From Candidatus Latescibacterota bacterium (GTDB lineage: Bacteria > Latescibacterota > UBA2968 > UBA8231), in contig JAJEIO010000048.1 in the NCBI GenBank assembly GCA_022827835.1, positions 188,687 through 252,686 of the forward strand: a DNA stretch of 64,000 nucleotides. Direction: 5' to 3'. Numbering within the stretch: the stretch's first letter is position 1; each line of letters starts with the position of its first letter. Shown here in pieces: positions 8,929-16,738 of this stretch. Position numbers and translations under genes: made by a program. The notes below the pieces were generated by a model, which saw only the letters and a list, made by a program, of their open reading frames with translations, was not told the DNA's origin and searched no databases.

Positions 8929-10509
8929 TTAGGCAAAGTACTCCTCGTCGTCCCGCAGAGCATTGCGGTGCGGCAGATATTCGACTACCAGCTCCACATC
9001 CACTAAGGTCACCGGGTGAATGAGCTGAGCGTCCTTCTCCACGACCTCCACCTCTACCGTATTTATCCCCCTTTGGGGCAGGCGCTGGGTCTGCTTGAGA
9101 TCAATGTGCAGACGGTACCCGTTGACGGCGTAATCCGGTCTGGGGCGCAACTGGTAGGTCCAGTCGGCCTTGCGCCACGCGGCCTCGGGAATTTCATCGC
9201 CATTCCACTTCAGCCGGATCCGGTCCTCGTACGTCAGGTGTTGCAACATCAGGCGCAACTCGCAACGCCACAACTCGCCGGCTCGGTCCCGGCCGGCCAC
9301 GTCGTCGCTCACCTCTAACGTGAACGGCCGCGCTGGATCTCCGCACGGCAATTCGGCGGGTAGCTGTTCGGCTAGGCCATAGGTAGGGGCTGAGTTGGGA
9401 TTGATGGGCGTGCCGAGCCGGTACCTCTTGTCGAGATTGTCCAACAAGTCTGGATGTCCCATAAACCGCATCCTTCCAGCCGCCTCATCATCGTATGGAT
9501 AGCGATTGGGCATTGGGTAATACGTGTGGAAGAACACGCCGTGGACCCCGGCGGCATAGGCATTGGCAGCAGCGGCCCGCACTGCTGGTCGGGAAAGCTC
9601 GGGGTTATTGGTCGATTCCATACCTGCCAACACCCGCACATCCTTACCTTCGGCGGCGGTGACAACGGCCTGTAATCCAGTGGTGTCGTTGGCAAAACCA
9701 CCGACGACCTGCATGCAGATCAGCGCATCGACGATCCCCTCCTCGATCCAGGTCTCCACGTCCATCCCCATGCGCTTATTGCCGTCGAGGGACGCGCCTA
9801 TGCGGACCACCAACCGCTTGGGACGGCCCTGCTCTGCGGCGGCCCGGTCGCAGACCCGGCGTATTTCCCGCATCCACTCGGTCCAGGTCTCGGTGTGCTC
9901 GGCGACCTCTCCGCGGCCGATAAATGGCGCGTAGTCACACATGTTCAGTTCAATGCCGTCGCCGGGGTAATCTCCGACTAGTTCGGCGATTACTGCCAGC
10001 CGGTCCGCCCGAACTTCGGGGACGGCAAAGGACAGCCGGTTGGGGTTGTCGAAGCGGGCCTCGGGGTACTCTGGCTCTTCGCCGACCTGCCATTCGGGAT
10101 GCTCGGTGGTGAAATCGGCTACCCGGCAATTGGTGACGCGGTCGTGCGGCGTGTGAATCATGTTTAACAGCAGGCTGGGCAGAAACTGGAAACCGCGCTG
10201 CTGTGCCCGCTGGCACACGAGCATGAGCGGGTCCGTGCCCTGTTCGATCATCAGCTTGGCGTTGTGCGCCGCCCGCCACCAAATGTCGTGGTCGGTCAGA
10301 TCGACGTTGTGCCCCCAGCGCTCGCCCACCTTGGTGGCGTAGAGCAAAACGCTGCAGTCGCCTACGGCATAGGTGATGGTGTCAATGCCGAGGTCGACCA
10401 GTTCGTCGATAGGCTCTAGGTATTGCTTGGCCCCCATGGGCGGCTCGTACAAGTACACGCTTGAATGGCGGCCGTCGGTGTAGAACATCACTTCGTGGGT
10501 ATTGCTCAT
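8929..10509 (-). CDS. Glycosyl hydrolase-like TIM barrel protein
   Basis: 526 residues. The N-terminal 380 residues read as a (beta/alpha)8 barrel of the hypothetical glycosyl hydrolase (GHL10-like) type: VMFYTDGRHSSVY, IDTITYAVGDCS, GDGIELNMCDYAPF and ALICMQVVGG strands, with AGVHGVFFHTYYPMP near the end. GIELNMCD and RIGASLDGNKRMGMD carry acidic or polar residues where catalytic groups normally lie. The last 130 residues are beta-rich, like an accessory sandwich. No signal peptide once ATG 10509 is taken, which is supported by GAGGAGG six bases upstream. It is divergent from the dioxygenase gene at 10685, with a shared operator-like inverted repeat between them. Confidence 0.7.
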   Translation of the reverse strand: MSNTHEVMFYTDGRHSSVYLYEPPMGAKQYLEPIDELVDLGIDTITYAVGDCSVLLYATKVGERWGHNVDLTDHDIWWRAAHNAKLMIEQGTDPLMLVCQRAQQRGFQFLPSLLLNMIHTPHDRVTNCRVADFTTEHPEWQVGEEPEYPEARFDNPNRLSFAVPEVRADRLAVIAELVGDYPGDGIELNMCDYAPFIGRGEVAEHTETWTEWMREIRRVCDRAAAEQGRPKRLVVRIGASLDGNKRMGMDVETWIEEGIVDALICMQVVGGFANDTTGLQAVVTAAEGKDVRVLAGMESTNNPELSRPAVRAAAANAYAAGVHGVFFHTYYPMPNRYPYDDEAAGRMRFMGHPDLLDNLDKRYRLGTPINPNSAPTYGLAEQLPAELPCGDPARPFTLEVSDDVAGRDRAGELWRCELRLMLQHLTYEDRIRLKWNGDEIPEAAWRKADWTYQLRPRPDYAVNGYRLHIDLKQTQRLPQRGINTVEVEVVEKDAQLIHPVTLVDVELVVEYLPHRNALRDDEEYFA

Positions 10510-10568
10510 GCTCGTCCTCCTCGTCTCTTGCTTGGAACTGCGACTTTTTGACCTCACAGCGCCAATTC

Positions 10569-10641
10569 GGTGAGTCAACAGGTGCAATTAATCCTAGCCG
10601 GGCGGTGCGATCAAGTCTCTTTGGCGGGATATTGACTCACC
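10569..10641. promoter_or_regulatory. Perfect 10-base inverted repeat in a divergent intergenic region
   Basis: GGTGAGTCAA at 10569-10578 and its exact reverse complement TTGACTCACC at 10632-10641 lie 53 bases apart between the divergent barrel (minus) and dioxygenase (plus) genes. Each copy contains a TTGACT that could be a -35 hexamer for transcription outward on its own strand. This fits a shared operator or two symmetric promoters. Confidence 0.4.
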
Positions 10642-10660
10642 ATTGACAATGCCCTATGCT
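10632..10660 (+). promoter_or_regulatory. Possible promoter of the dioxygenase gene at 10685
   Basis: TTGACT (10632-10637) and TATGCT (10655-10660) are spaced by 17 bases. A transcript starting near 10667 would carry a short leader containing the GAGG ribosome binding site at 10675-10678. The -10 matches the consensus at four of six positions. Confidence 0.35.
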
Positions 10661-10684
10661 TGGCCAAAATAATTGAGGACGCCC

Positions 10685-11575
10685 ATGATCACTGATGCGC
10701 AGTTGGCCCAGTACGAAGAGCAGGGTGCCGTAACCATCGACAGCCCCTTTACCACTGAGCAACTGGACAGAGCAGAGGCGGCGTGGGATCGCTTGCGCGA
10801 CAACGGCGGTGCACCGTACGAGGATCCGGATTACATCGAAGTTATCCAGCACCCGTACTTTGAGGAGGTGGCCAAAAAGCTGCTGCGCGCCGATGCGGTC
10901 CATCTGTGGTGGGGTCTGGCCCCCCACGAGCGGGCCCCGGCCTCAGCGCCGTACGACGATCCCCGCGAGCAGTGGGCGCGCGGGTGCCACGTGGACATCC
11001 AGGCCACATTGGAGGATTTTGAAGCTACCCCTCGCCGGATGCGGGCCGAGTTGTGGTTCTGGCTCAACGATGTGCCCGCGCATCGCGGTGCCATGCGCAT
11101 CCTGCCCGGCAGCCACCGCTCCATCATGGCGCACTGGAGCCGGGTCCTCCGGCCCGAGCACAAAGCCGAACTGCCCCGCGTACACGGCCTGCGGCCGGCT
11201 CCAGTCCCGGCGACTGCGGCCGCTTTTCCCGAGTACATCCCGGACCTGGGCGAAAGGCCCTATCTCGAGTGCGAGCCCGTTCCCGCTGTGGCGCGCCGGG
11301 GACAGATCCTAGTGCTCTGCAGCGCCGGACTGCACTCGGCTTGGCAGAACGAGGACATTGTGCCCCGCAAAGCCATGGGCACCTCGTGGATCGCCGCCGG
11401 CGTTTCGGGCGGCCTGCCCAAGAACCAGCGCGACGCCCTGATGGACTTCTTCCCCCGGCTGCGGCGCCAACTGCGCCCGGACCGCGCCCACATTGTGCCG
11501 GATCATTTCGACTGGCTCTTTGAAAGCGACTACGATCCGCGCTGGCCGGAGACTTTTCCACCCTCCCATCCATAG
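10685..11575 (+). CDS. Phytanoyl-CoA dioxygenase (PhyH) family protein
   Basis: 296 residues. The Fe(II)-binding His-x-Asp is in ARGCHVDIQATLEDF, with the distal His probably in LCSAGLHSAWQNED. The core also shows the family pattern 'MRILPGSHRSIMAHWS' after the metal motif. ATG 10685 is chosen since GAGG lies seven bases upstream; the in-frame TTG at 10673 is unlikely. It is divergent from the glycosyl-hydrolase-like gene and convergent with the beta-lactamase-fold gene at 11605. Only distantly similar to the other two PhyH proteins in this window. Substrate unknown. Confidence 0.83.
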   Translation: MITDAQLAQYEEQGAVTIDSPFTTEQLDRAEAAWDRLRDNGGAPYEDPDYIEVIQHPYFEEVAKKLLRADAVHLWWGLAPHERAPASAPYDDPREQWARGCHVDIQATLEDFEATPRRMRAELWFWLNDVPAHRGAMRILPGSHRSIMAHWSRVLRPEHKAELPRVHGLRPAPVPATAAAFPEYIPDLGERPYLECEPVPAVARRGQILVLCSAGLHSAWQNEDIVPRKAMGTSWIAAGVSGGLPKNQRDALMDFFPRLRRQLRPDRAHIVPDHFDWLFESDYDPRWPETFPPSHP

Positions 11576-11604
11576 GCGGGGATTCCGCCCGCTGAGCTTT
11601 TCCG

Positions 11605-12735
11605 CTAGCTTCTTCGGGAACTCGGATGGACTTCTGTGACGAAGAAGTCGTCTGGGAGGATGCTCTTGGTTTCGACTCCGTGACTGTACTCGGGCAGGCC
11701 GATTGTCGTCACCACGCCCATGGCCGTGAAGTGCTCGCACTCGCCGCTGGCCCCGCTCTTATTGCCTCCGCCGTGGCCGCGCAGCCAAGCGTCGTCGATG
11801 ACGCGCTTCCCCTTCCACATGCCTCGGGTGGCATTGAGGTGGCCGAAGCGCGCCAGATCTGAGGCGCTGGTGACCACCCAACCTGGGCCGCTACGCACGA
11901 CTTGGCCGCCGATCTCGTAGGGTGGGTCGAGGTAGGTGTACGCGTCTGGAATGGTGGGATAGAGGTGTTTCCGCTCTTTCACTTCGCCGCCAGCGAGCCA
12001 ATCCCAGCGCTCGTACGGGATGCCAATGGCATCGAACAGGCGCTCCTGGATCACGTCCTTGAGGTCGCGGCCCCAAACGTAGGTCAGCGCTTGGCCCAAC
12101 CGCCAGAAGCCGGCGCTGCTGTACAGCCCTTGGGTGCCCGGTTCGGCGTGGGCGTAGCAGTCGTAGAAGGGATCGCCCGTCCAAGTGGCCCATGCGGGGA
12201 TGCCGGGAACTGCGTCCCGCTCTTCGAGACCCGTGCGCTTTTCCCGCCAGCGGTTGCCGATTTCAAAGGGAAAGCCGCCCCAGTGCAGGCTCTCATCGCG
12301 CCGCCCGACCAAGTGGCGCCAGGTGAGCTTTTGGTGGTGGCCGCAATCGAGGTACTTGTGCTCGTGCGACAACTGTCCAGCTCCGGTCCACGTTTGGTGG
12401 ATCGGCTCGTCCGGATCGAGGAGGCCGTCGTCAACGGCCACGCCTAGCGCCACCCACGTTAGGGCCTTGCCGACCGAGGCCGTCTGATGCCGATAGTGGC
12501 GGTCGCCCCAAGCGTGTACTAGGTATCCGCCGCGCGTGAGCACGGCACCGTACTGGTTGCCGCTGTGGTCTTCGCCGCCGAAGCTCGCCCCTCTGACATC
12601 GAGGCTGTCCAGCCAGGCGGCGAATTTCCGCGCATTGAGACCGGCTTCGGCGGGCGTGATTTGTACCCAGTCGCGATCTGGGTACGCGACCCAGTCTGGT
12701 ACTTGTATCGTTGCCGTCGGGGCGATCAGATGCAT
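11605..12735 (-). CDS. Serine hydrolase of the beta-lactamase (class C/DD-peptidase) fold
   Basis: 376 residues. The catalytic SxxK is SVGK (residues 87-90, in HQTASVGKALTWVALG), followed by the usual 'VDDGLLDPDEPI' segment. The second motif YxN appears as YSS (205-207, LYSSAGFWRLGQAL), a common variant in this family. No signal peptide is evident, so it is probably a cytoplasmic esterase or amide hydrolase rather than a resistance beta-lactamase. Start ATG 12735 has only a weak ribosome binding site, but a good promoter lies just upstream. Divergent from the isomerase at 12843. Confidence 0.85.
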   Translation of the reverse strand: MHLIAPTATIQVPDWVAYPDRDWVQITPAEAGLNARKFAAWLDSLDVRGASFGGEDHSGNQYGAVLTRGGYLVHAWGDRHYRHQTASVGKALTWVALGVAVDDGLLDPDEPIHQTWTGAGQLSHEHKYLDCGHHQKLTWRHLVGRRDESLHWGGFPFEIGNRWREKRTGLEERDAVPGIPAWATWTGDPFYDCYAHAEPGTQGLYSSAGFWRLGQALTYVWGRDLKDVIQERLFDAIGIPYERWDWLAGGEVKERKHLYPTIPDAYTYLDPPYEIGGQVVRSGPGWVVTSASDLARFGHLNATRGMWKGKRVIDDAWLRGHGGGNKSGASGECEHFTAMGVVTTIGLPEYSHGVETKSILPDDFFVTEVHPSSRRS

Positions 12736-12758
12736 GGTTCAACTTCTCTGTGTAGTGT

Positions 12759-12789
12759 ATTATAAGGATATTTTTGGGCGCTTGATCAA
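12759..12789 (-). promoter_or_regulatory. Promoter of the serine hydrolase gene, with a palindrome at -35
   Basis: On the minus strand a perfect TATAAT (12759-12764) lies 19 bases downstream of TTGATC (12784-12789), which is part of the perfect palindrome CTTGATCAAG (12781-12790). The leader to ATG 12735 would be about 17-20 bases. The palindrome could be an operator overlapping the -35 element. Confidence 0.4.
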
Positions 12790-12842
12790 GGTCGTGCGCA
12801 TGGGCGACTTTTGCCCGACGCGCCCGGACACACCGACATCGC

Positions 12843-13733
12843 ATGATCAAACTCGGCTGCAACGCCATGCTGCGGGTCGCCGAAGACCTGCCCTATGCCG
12901 ACAAGGAAGACCCGCGCAACTGGCTGGACATCGCCGCCCTAGTGCGCCAGATCCGCGCTTGGGACCTCGACGTGGTCGACTTTCAGCTCTTCCGCGGCTT
13001 TCGCGCCCGGGACCCGGCCTATCTGCGCTCCATCAAGGCCCTCTGCCAGCAGTGCGGCCTGCCCATTGGCTTTTTGGGCGTGGGCCGCGGCTTTGTCGGC
13101 GTCGAGCAGATCGACGGCCGCCCCCAGGGCGTTGCCCTGCCCCAAGCCGAACGCCGCCGGCGCATTGCCGAAGTCAAAGAGGGCATTGATCTGGCCGCCT
13201 TTATGGGCGCGCCCTTGGTCCGCCTCTTCGGCGGCGGCATCCCCGCCGCAGCCGTCGACCGCCGCGTCCTGTGGCAGGACGCCATTGGCAGCTTCCAGGA
13301 GGTCTGCGACTACGCCGCCGGCAAAGGCATATTCGTCGGCCTCCACAACCACGCCCCGGTCATCGCGCCCACTGGGGACGATATTCTCAAAATACTGCGC
13401 GATGTCAACCGCGAAAACTTCACCTTCATCCTCGACACGGGCTGGTGGCAAGGCTCGCCGGGCGCGGCGCCCTCCGGGGCCGAGGATCCCGCGGTCGACT
13501 TCTATGACTTCATGGAGCAGACCGCGCCCCACGCCACCTATGTGCGGGCCAAAATATACAAAATCGACCGCGGCCGGGAGGAGTGGCTCGACTACGAGCG
13601 CATTGTCGAAATTCTCCGCCAAGTCGACTTCAACGGCAATATGTCCATCGTCTTCGAGGGCCAGGGCAATGCGGTGAGCGACCTCGAGGCCATTGGCTTG
13701 GCCGTCGCCTACCTGCGGGGATTGCTCGCCTAG
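12843..13733 (+). CDS. Sugar phosphate isomerase/epimerase-like TIM barrel
   Basis: 296 residues, a xylose-isomerase-like barrel. Landmarks are IKLGCNAMLR at the start, LDVVDFQLFRGF, APLVRLFGGGIP, IFVGLHNHAPVI, NFTFILDTGWW and MSIVFEGQGNA at the end. The Glu/Asp/His residues in these strands (FEG, LDTG, LHNH) are placed as metal ligands of the family. Cytoplasmic. The ATG at 12843 lacks a clear Shine-Dalgarno sequence. It is divergent from the serine hydrolase and convergent with the dehydrogenase at 13814. The substrate, probably a keto-sugar or inositol derivative, cannot be read from sequence. Confidence 0.85.
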   Translation: MIKLGCNAMLRVAEDLPYADKEDPRNWLDIAALVRQIRAWDLDVVDFQLFRGFRARDPAYLRSIKALCQQCGLPIGFLGVGRGFVGVEQIDGRPQGVALPQAERRRRIAEVKEGIDLAAFMGAPLVRLFGGGIPAAAVDRRVLWQDAIGSFQEVCDYAAGKGIFVGLHNHAPVIAPTGDDILKILRDVNRENFTFILDTGWWQGSPGAAPSGAEDPAVDFYDFMEQTAPHATYVRAKIYKIDRGREEWLDYERIVEILRQVDFNGNMSIVFEGQGNAVSDLEAIGLAVAYLRGLLA

Positions 13734-13813
13734 AAGCGGTTTCACCTTGGAGCCACGAAGTTTGAGGAACCCCATGGCGCGGAATTGGCCGACTTGGAGT
13801 GAGGTCAGCATGG

Positions 13814-14887
13814 TCAACTCTCACTACCCCGGCGGTTGGCGATGGAGCGGGGTGTCAGGTCGAAGAGGGTTTCGTGCCCGTGGAAGAAGCGGTCGAGTTC
13901 ATCGACCATTAGCTCGAAAAAGCGCGGATAGCTCTGCTCGGTTACGCCAGCGATGTGGGGGGTGACGAAGACATTTTCGAGGTGGAGAATCTCCTTGTCG
14001 CCATAGGCGTTGTCCTCTCCCACATCTGGGTCGAACACGTCTAGACCGGCGACGATGTCGCCCCGCTTGAGCCGCTGAACCAGCGCATATGAATCCACCA
14101 CTTTGCCCCGCGACACATTGACGAACACTGCGCCCGGCTGGATCAGGTCCAGTTCCCGTTGGCCAATCATGCGCTCGGTGCGCGGGGTGTGTGGCGCTAG
14201 GCAGACGATGGCGTCGCATTGAGACATCACGTTGTCCAACGAGGTTTTGAGGAAGCCAACGGCGTCGGCCATCTCCCGCGCCAGATAGGGATCATACACC
14301 CACACTTCGGTCTGGAAGGGGCGCAAAAACTGGATGAGCCGCCGGCCAATGTGCCCGCAGCCGATCAGGCCGATGCGCTTGCCGGTCAGATCGCCGTGGA
14401 TAAAGCCAAAGTCGCTTTGCGGACGAGGGCTCACGTCGCCGGCGATGAGGCGGCGGAATTGGGCACCGGCGTTGCGCAGGGAAATGATGATGAGCGCCAA
14501 GGCCCACTCGGACACTGGATACGAAGAGCCGTTGGTCGTATCGACCGTGCAGACGCCCCGCGCCCAGGCGGCCTCGACGTCGATGCGGCTGGCAAAGCGG
14601 TCGCCTTCCAACTCGCCGATGATTTTTAGGCCGGGGGCTTGATCCAAGATCGCGGCATCGATTGTGGGGCAGCCGTGGCAGACGACCAAGCCGTCGTAAC
14701 CACTGAGCCTCTCGCCTAGCGCACGAGCGGTCTCGGGGTCTGCGTTGGTGTCGTAAATGCCGCCGCCTTCGCATTCGAACCAGTCCCAGTCGGCGAAGGC
14801 TTCGAGGCGTTTGAAATCGGCTGCGGCGAGGTACTGCTCGCGCACGTGCTTGTTGCAGGCGATGAGTACTTGGGGGCGTGAGTTCAT
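13814..14887 (-). CDS. D-isomer-specific 2-hydroxyacid dehydrogenase
   Basis: 357-residue NAD(P)-dependent dehydrogenase. A Rossmann nucleotide motif GCGHIG lies at residues 176-181. The catalytic Arg is R260 in FVNVSRGKVVDS and the catalytic His is H311 in FVTPHIAGVTEQ. The usual Glu partner is not obvious: the region reads GLDVFDPDVGEDN. Family members interconvert 2-oxo acids and D-2-hydroxy acids, for example phosphoglycerate or hydroxypyruvate. The N-terminal catalytic domain contains 'VCHGCPTIDAAIL' where many relatives have a variable loop. It lies 24 bases downstream of the deacetylase-like gene on the same strand, so the two are probably cotranscribed. Confidence 0.87.
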   Translation of the reverse strand: MNSRPQVLIACNKHVREQYLAAADFKRLEAFADWDWFECEGGGIYDTNADPETARALGERLSGYDGLVVCHGCPTIDAAILDQAPGLKIIGELEGDRFASRIDVEAAWARGVCTVDTTNGSSYPVSEWALALIIISLRNAGAQFRRLIAGDVSPRPQSDFGFIHGDLTGKRIGLIGCGHIGRRLIQFLRPFQTEVWVYDPYLAREMADAVGFLKTSLDNVMSQCDAIVCLAPHTPRTERMIGQRELDLIQPGAVFVNVSRGKVVDSYALVQRLKRGDIVAGLDVFDPDVGEDNAYGDKEILHLENVFVTPHIAGVTEQSYPRFFELMVDELDRFFHGHETLFDLTPRSIANRRGSES

Positions 14888-14911
14888 GGTTACAGTCTCC
14901 GGTTAAGTTGG

Positions 14912-16153
14912 TTATTCCACTTCCACTAGCACTTGGCGTTGGGTCGGGTCAAAGGCGACTAAAGCAGCCCCGTCCTCTAATAGGAAAGTGTCGCTTTTGA
15001 AAGCGGCGCGGTTCGCAGCTCGCGTCAATGGGCGGCCATCTACCCGGACTGAGCGCACCTCTCCCTCCGTTAGGCGCAGAGTCAGGTCAGGGGTCTGCAC
15101 CGGCAGGTTGAGGCGGATGGTGTTGCCCTCTACTGCGATCTCGGCCATTGCGCGGGCGCAGGCATAGGTGGTGATCTGGCTACAGGTGCGCCATTGGGTG
15201 CGCTCTCCCCTCGGGTCGCGCTCGGCGAGGCGGCTCACCACCTTCTTGAATGCGTTAAAGCCGCGTCGGTCTGCATCGTGTAGCCCATAAAACCCCTGCC
15301 AATGGCTGATGAGCACGGCTGGTTCGCCTGCATCAATGAGGGCCGGTAGGCGACCGCTTTCTAGGTCGGGAGTGATGTACTTGTCGGGATTGACCTCGCC
15401 ATATCCGGTCCAACTGCCGGTCCAGTCGCCGGTGGAGGCGATGATTTCACCGGTGGCTTGTCCGGTTTGGCGATTGGGGTACCACACGGGGGTATCTACT
15501 GTGTCATCCTTAGAGACCCGTTGAAAAAAGTAGGGCACGGGGTTGCCCGTGACTTGGCGCACGGCCTCGCCAGCACAGCGGGCGTAAAAGGGCAGGGTGC
15601 GGCCGCCGAAACCGCCCGGTGAGGTTACCCCTTGCGGCGTCAGGCCCACGGCGACTAGAATGCGGCACGCTTGGGCGATGTACTCGGTGACCAACTCCTC
15701 TTGATCCTCGGGCAGCGCGGCCCAATCGTATTGCTCCCATATTCTAGAGGGGAGCGGCTGCAAGGTTTTGGGATCTAGCACGAACGTGTGGGTGAGCATC
15801 TCGGGCGTGATGTCGAAGGCGGGGACGATGACCTCGCGGCACATGGCCAGCCATTCGTCTTGCTGGGCTTTGCTGAAGAGAGGCAGCCCCTCGTCAATGC
15901 GCCCTAGGGCCGCTGGGCAGGGCACCACCGAGAATTTGCCCCGGACGCCGCTTGCTAGGCACCACTCGGCGAATTCGCGGGTAAAGGACGTAGGATGTAC
16001 CACCGGCACGTCCTCCCAGCGCTGGGGGCGGCCCTCGGCGATGGTGCGGTCGCGGAGGAAGAAATAGTTGAGGTTGACCAGCACCGTGGAATCGTCGAAG
16101 ATGATGGACAAGGGCACCCGATCGAGGGCGTGACGGGCGATTTCAGCAAACAA
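14912..16153 (-). CDS. Polysaccharide-deacetylase-like barrel protein
   Basis: 413 residues. The opening LSIIFDDSTVLVNLNYFF and later GVRGKFSVVPCPAALGR resemble the first strands of NodB-like deacetylase barrels, in which paired Asp residues bind metal. Other strands read ITPEMLTHTFVLD, GLTPQGVTSPGGFGG and EPAVLISHWQGFYGLH. The last 90 residues form a beta-rich accessory segment. No signal peptide. The metal-binding His pair of classical deacetylases is not obvious, so it may act on a different bond. Upstream lies the retropepsin-like gene (62 bases), downstream the dehydrogenase. Confidence 0.6.
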   Translation of the reverse strand: MFAEIARHALDRVPLSIIFDDSTVLVNLNYFFLRDRTIAEGRPQRWEDVPVVHPTSFTREFAEWCLASGVRGKFSVVPCPAALGRIDEGLPLFSKAQQDEWLAMCREVIVPAFDITPEMLTHTFVLDPKTLQPLPSRIWEQYDWAALPEDQEELVTEYIAQACRILVAVGLTPQGVTSPGGFGGRTLPFYARCAGEAVRQVTGNPVPYFFQRVSKDDTVDTPVWYPNRQTGQATGEIIASTGDWTGSWTGYGEVNPDKYITPDLESGRLPALIDAGEPAVLISHWQGFYGLHDADRRGFNAFKKVVSRLAERDPRGERTQWRTCSQITTYACARAMAEIAVEGNTIRLNLPVQTPDLTLRLTEGEVRSVRVDGRPLTRAANRAAFKSDTFLLEDGAALVAFDPTQRQVLVEVE

Positions 16154-16215
16154 GAGCGTCCTCCTTTATAAAAAGCCATCTAGTGAATAACCGACGTTAC
16201 GCACTCCTCGCTCGG

Positions 16216-16593
16216 CTATTCCTCGCCGACCCTTTTGAGGCGGACGGCAGGCAGTCTTTTTAGCTGTTGGTTGAGCGGATCAACCTCAATGCCCACCGAT
16301 TCGAGAGCCGTTACTCCGAGTAGTGGCTCGGCGTCTGCATCGCCGAAGATAATCGTGCCGCCGACGAATTCTCCCATGAATTCGATTTGTCCGACCCCGA
16401 TGTCGAGCTTGAGTTCAGCTCCATTGGCCAACTCATACGTCCGCTGGCCTTGCGGCTCAAGGCCGATAGCTTCGAGATGCTGCCTTGGGACGAGGCAATC
16501 CGTCGCACCGGTATCCACGAGAAAAAGCCCTTCCCAAGTGCGGTCCGGCGCGGCCGGATTGCGAATGGTTACGGTGACGTGCGTGGCTCCCAT
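16216..16593 (-). CDS. Retropepsin-like (clan AA) aspartic protease
   Basis: Small 125-residue protein with the single-domain aspartic protease signature LFLVDTGATDCLVP (DTGA active site), a flap-like 'GQRTYELANGAELKL' and a second hydrophobic-hydrophobic-Gly pattern, 'PLLGVTALESVGIEVDP'. Retropepsin-like proteins of this size act as homodimers, each subunit giving one Asp. Start ATG 16593 is chosen for AAAGGA seven bases upstream; longer in-frame starts lack conserved sequence. No signal peptide. Such genes often sit alone in bacterial genomes and their substrates are mostly unknown. Confidence 0.8.
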   Translation of the reverse strand: MGATHVTVTIRNPAAPDRTWEGLFLVDTGATDCLVPRQHLEAIGLEPQGQRTYELANGAELKLDIGVGQIEFMGEFVGGTIIFGDADAEPLLGVTALESVGIEVDPLNQQLKRLPAVRLKRVGEE

Positions 16594-16738
16594 GTCCGTT
16601 CCTTTCTTTGGAGTTTTCCCGCTGCTCGTTAGAACTTCCAAGACGACGCCCAAAGCGTCAACATCCTCCTCTTGACATCGGCTTATTGAGGAATAGGACG
16701 GTAAGCGTTTTAATATATAACAACGATGCTCGCTTGCT

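Noticed and set aside
10643..10671. TTGACA with CAAAAT as a promoter of the dioxygenase gene
   Set aside because: Transcription would start inside the ribosome binding site at 10675-10678; the TTGACT/TATGCT pair at 10632-10660 is better placed.
11575..11589. Hairpin GGCGG/CCGCC after the dioxygenase gene as a terminator
   Set aside because: The five-base-pair stem is short and the T-rich stretch begins ten bases later; too weak to call.
12939..13817. 292-codon antisense frame inside the isomerase gene
   Set aside because: The isomerase frame has barrel motifs and the antisense product shows none.
16672..16700. TTGACA upstream of the VCBS gene as a promoter
   Set aside because: No acceptable -10 lies at 16-19 bases; the AT-rich TAATATATAA is 33 bases away.
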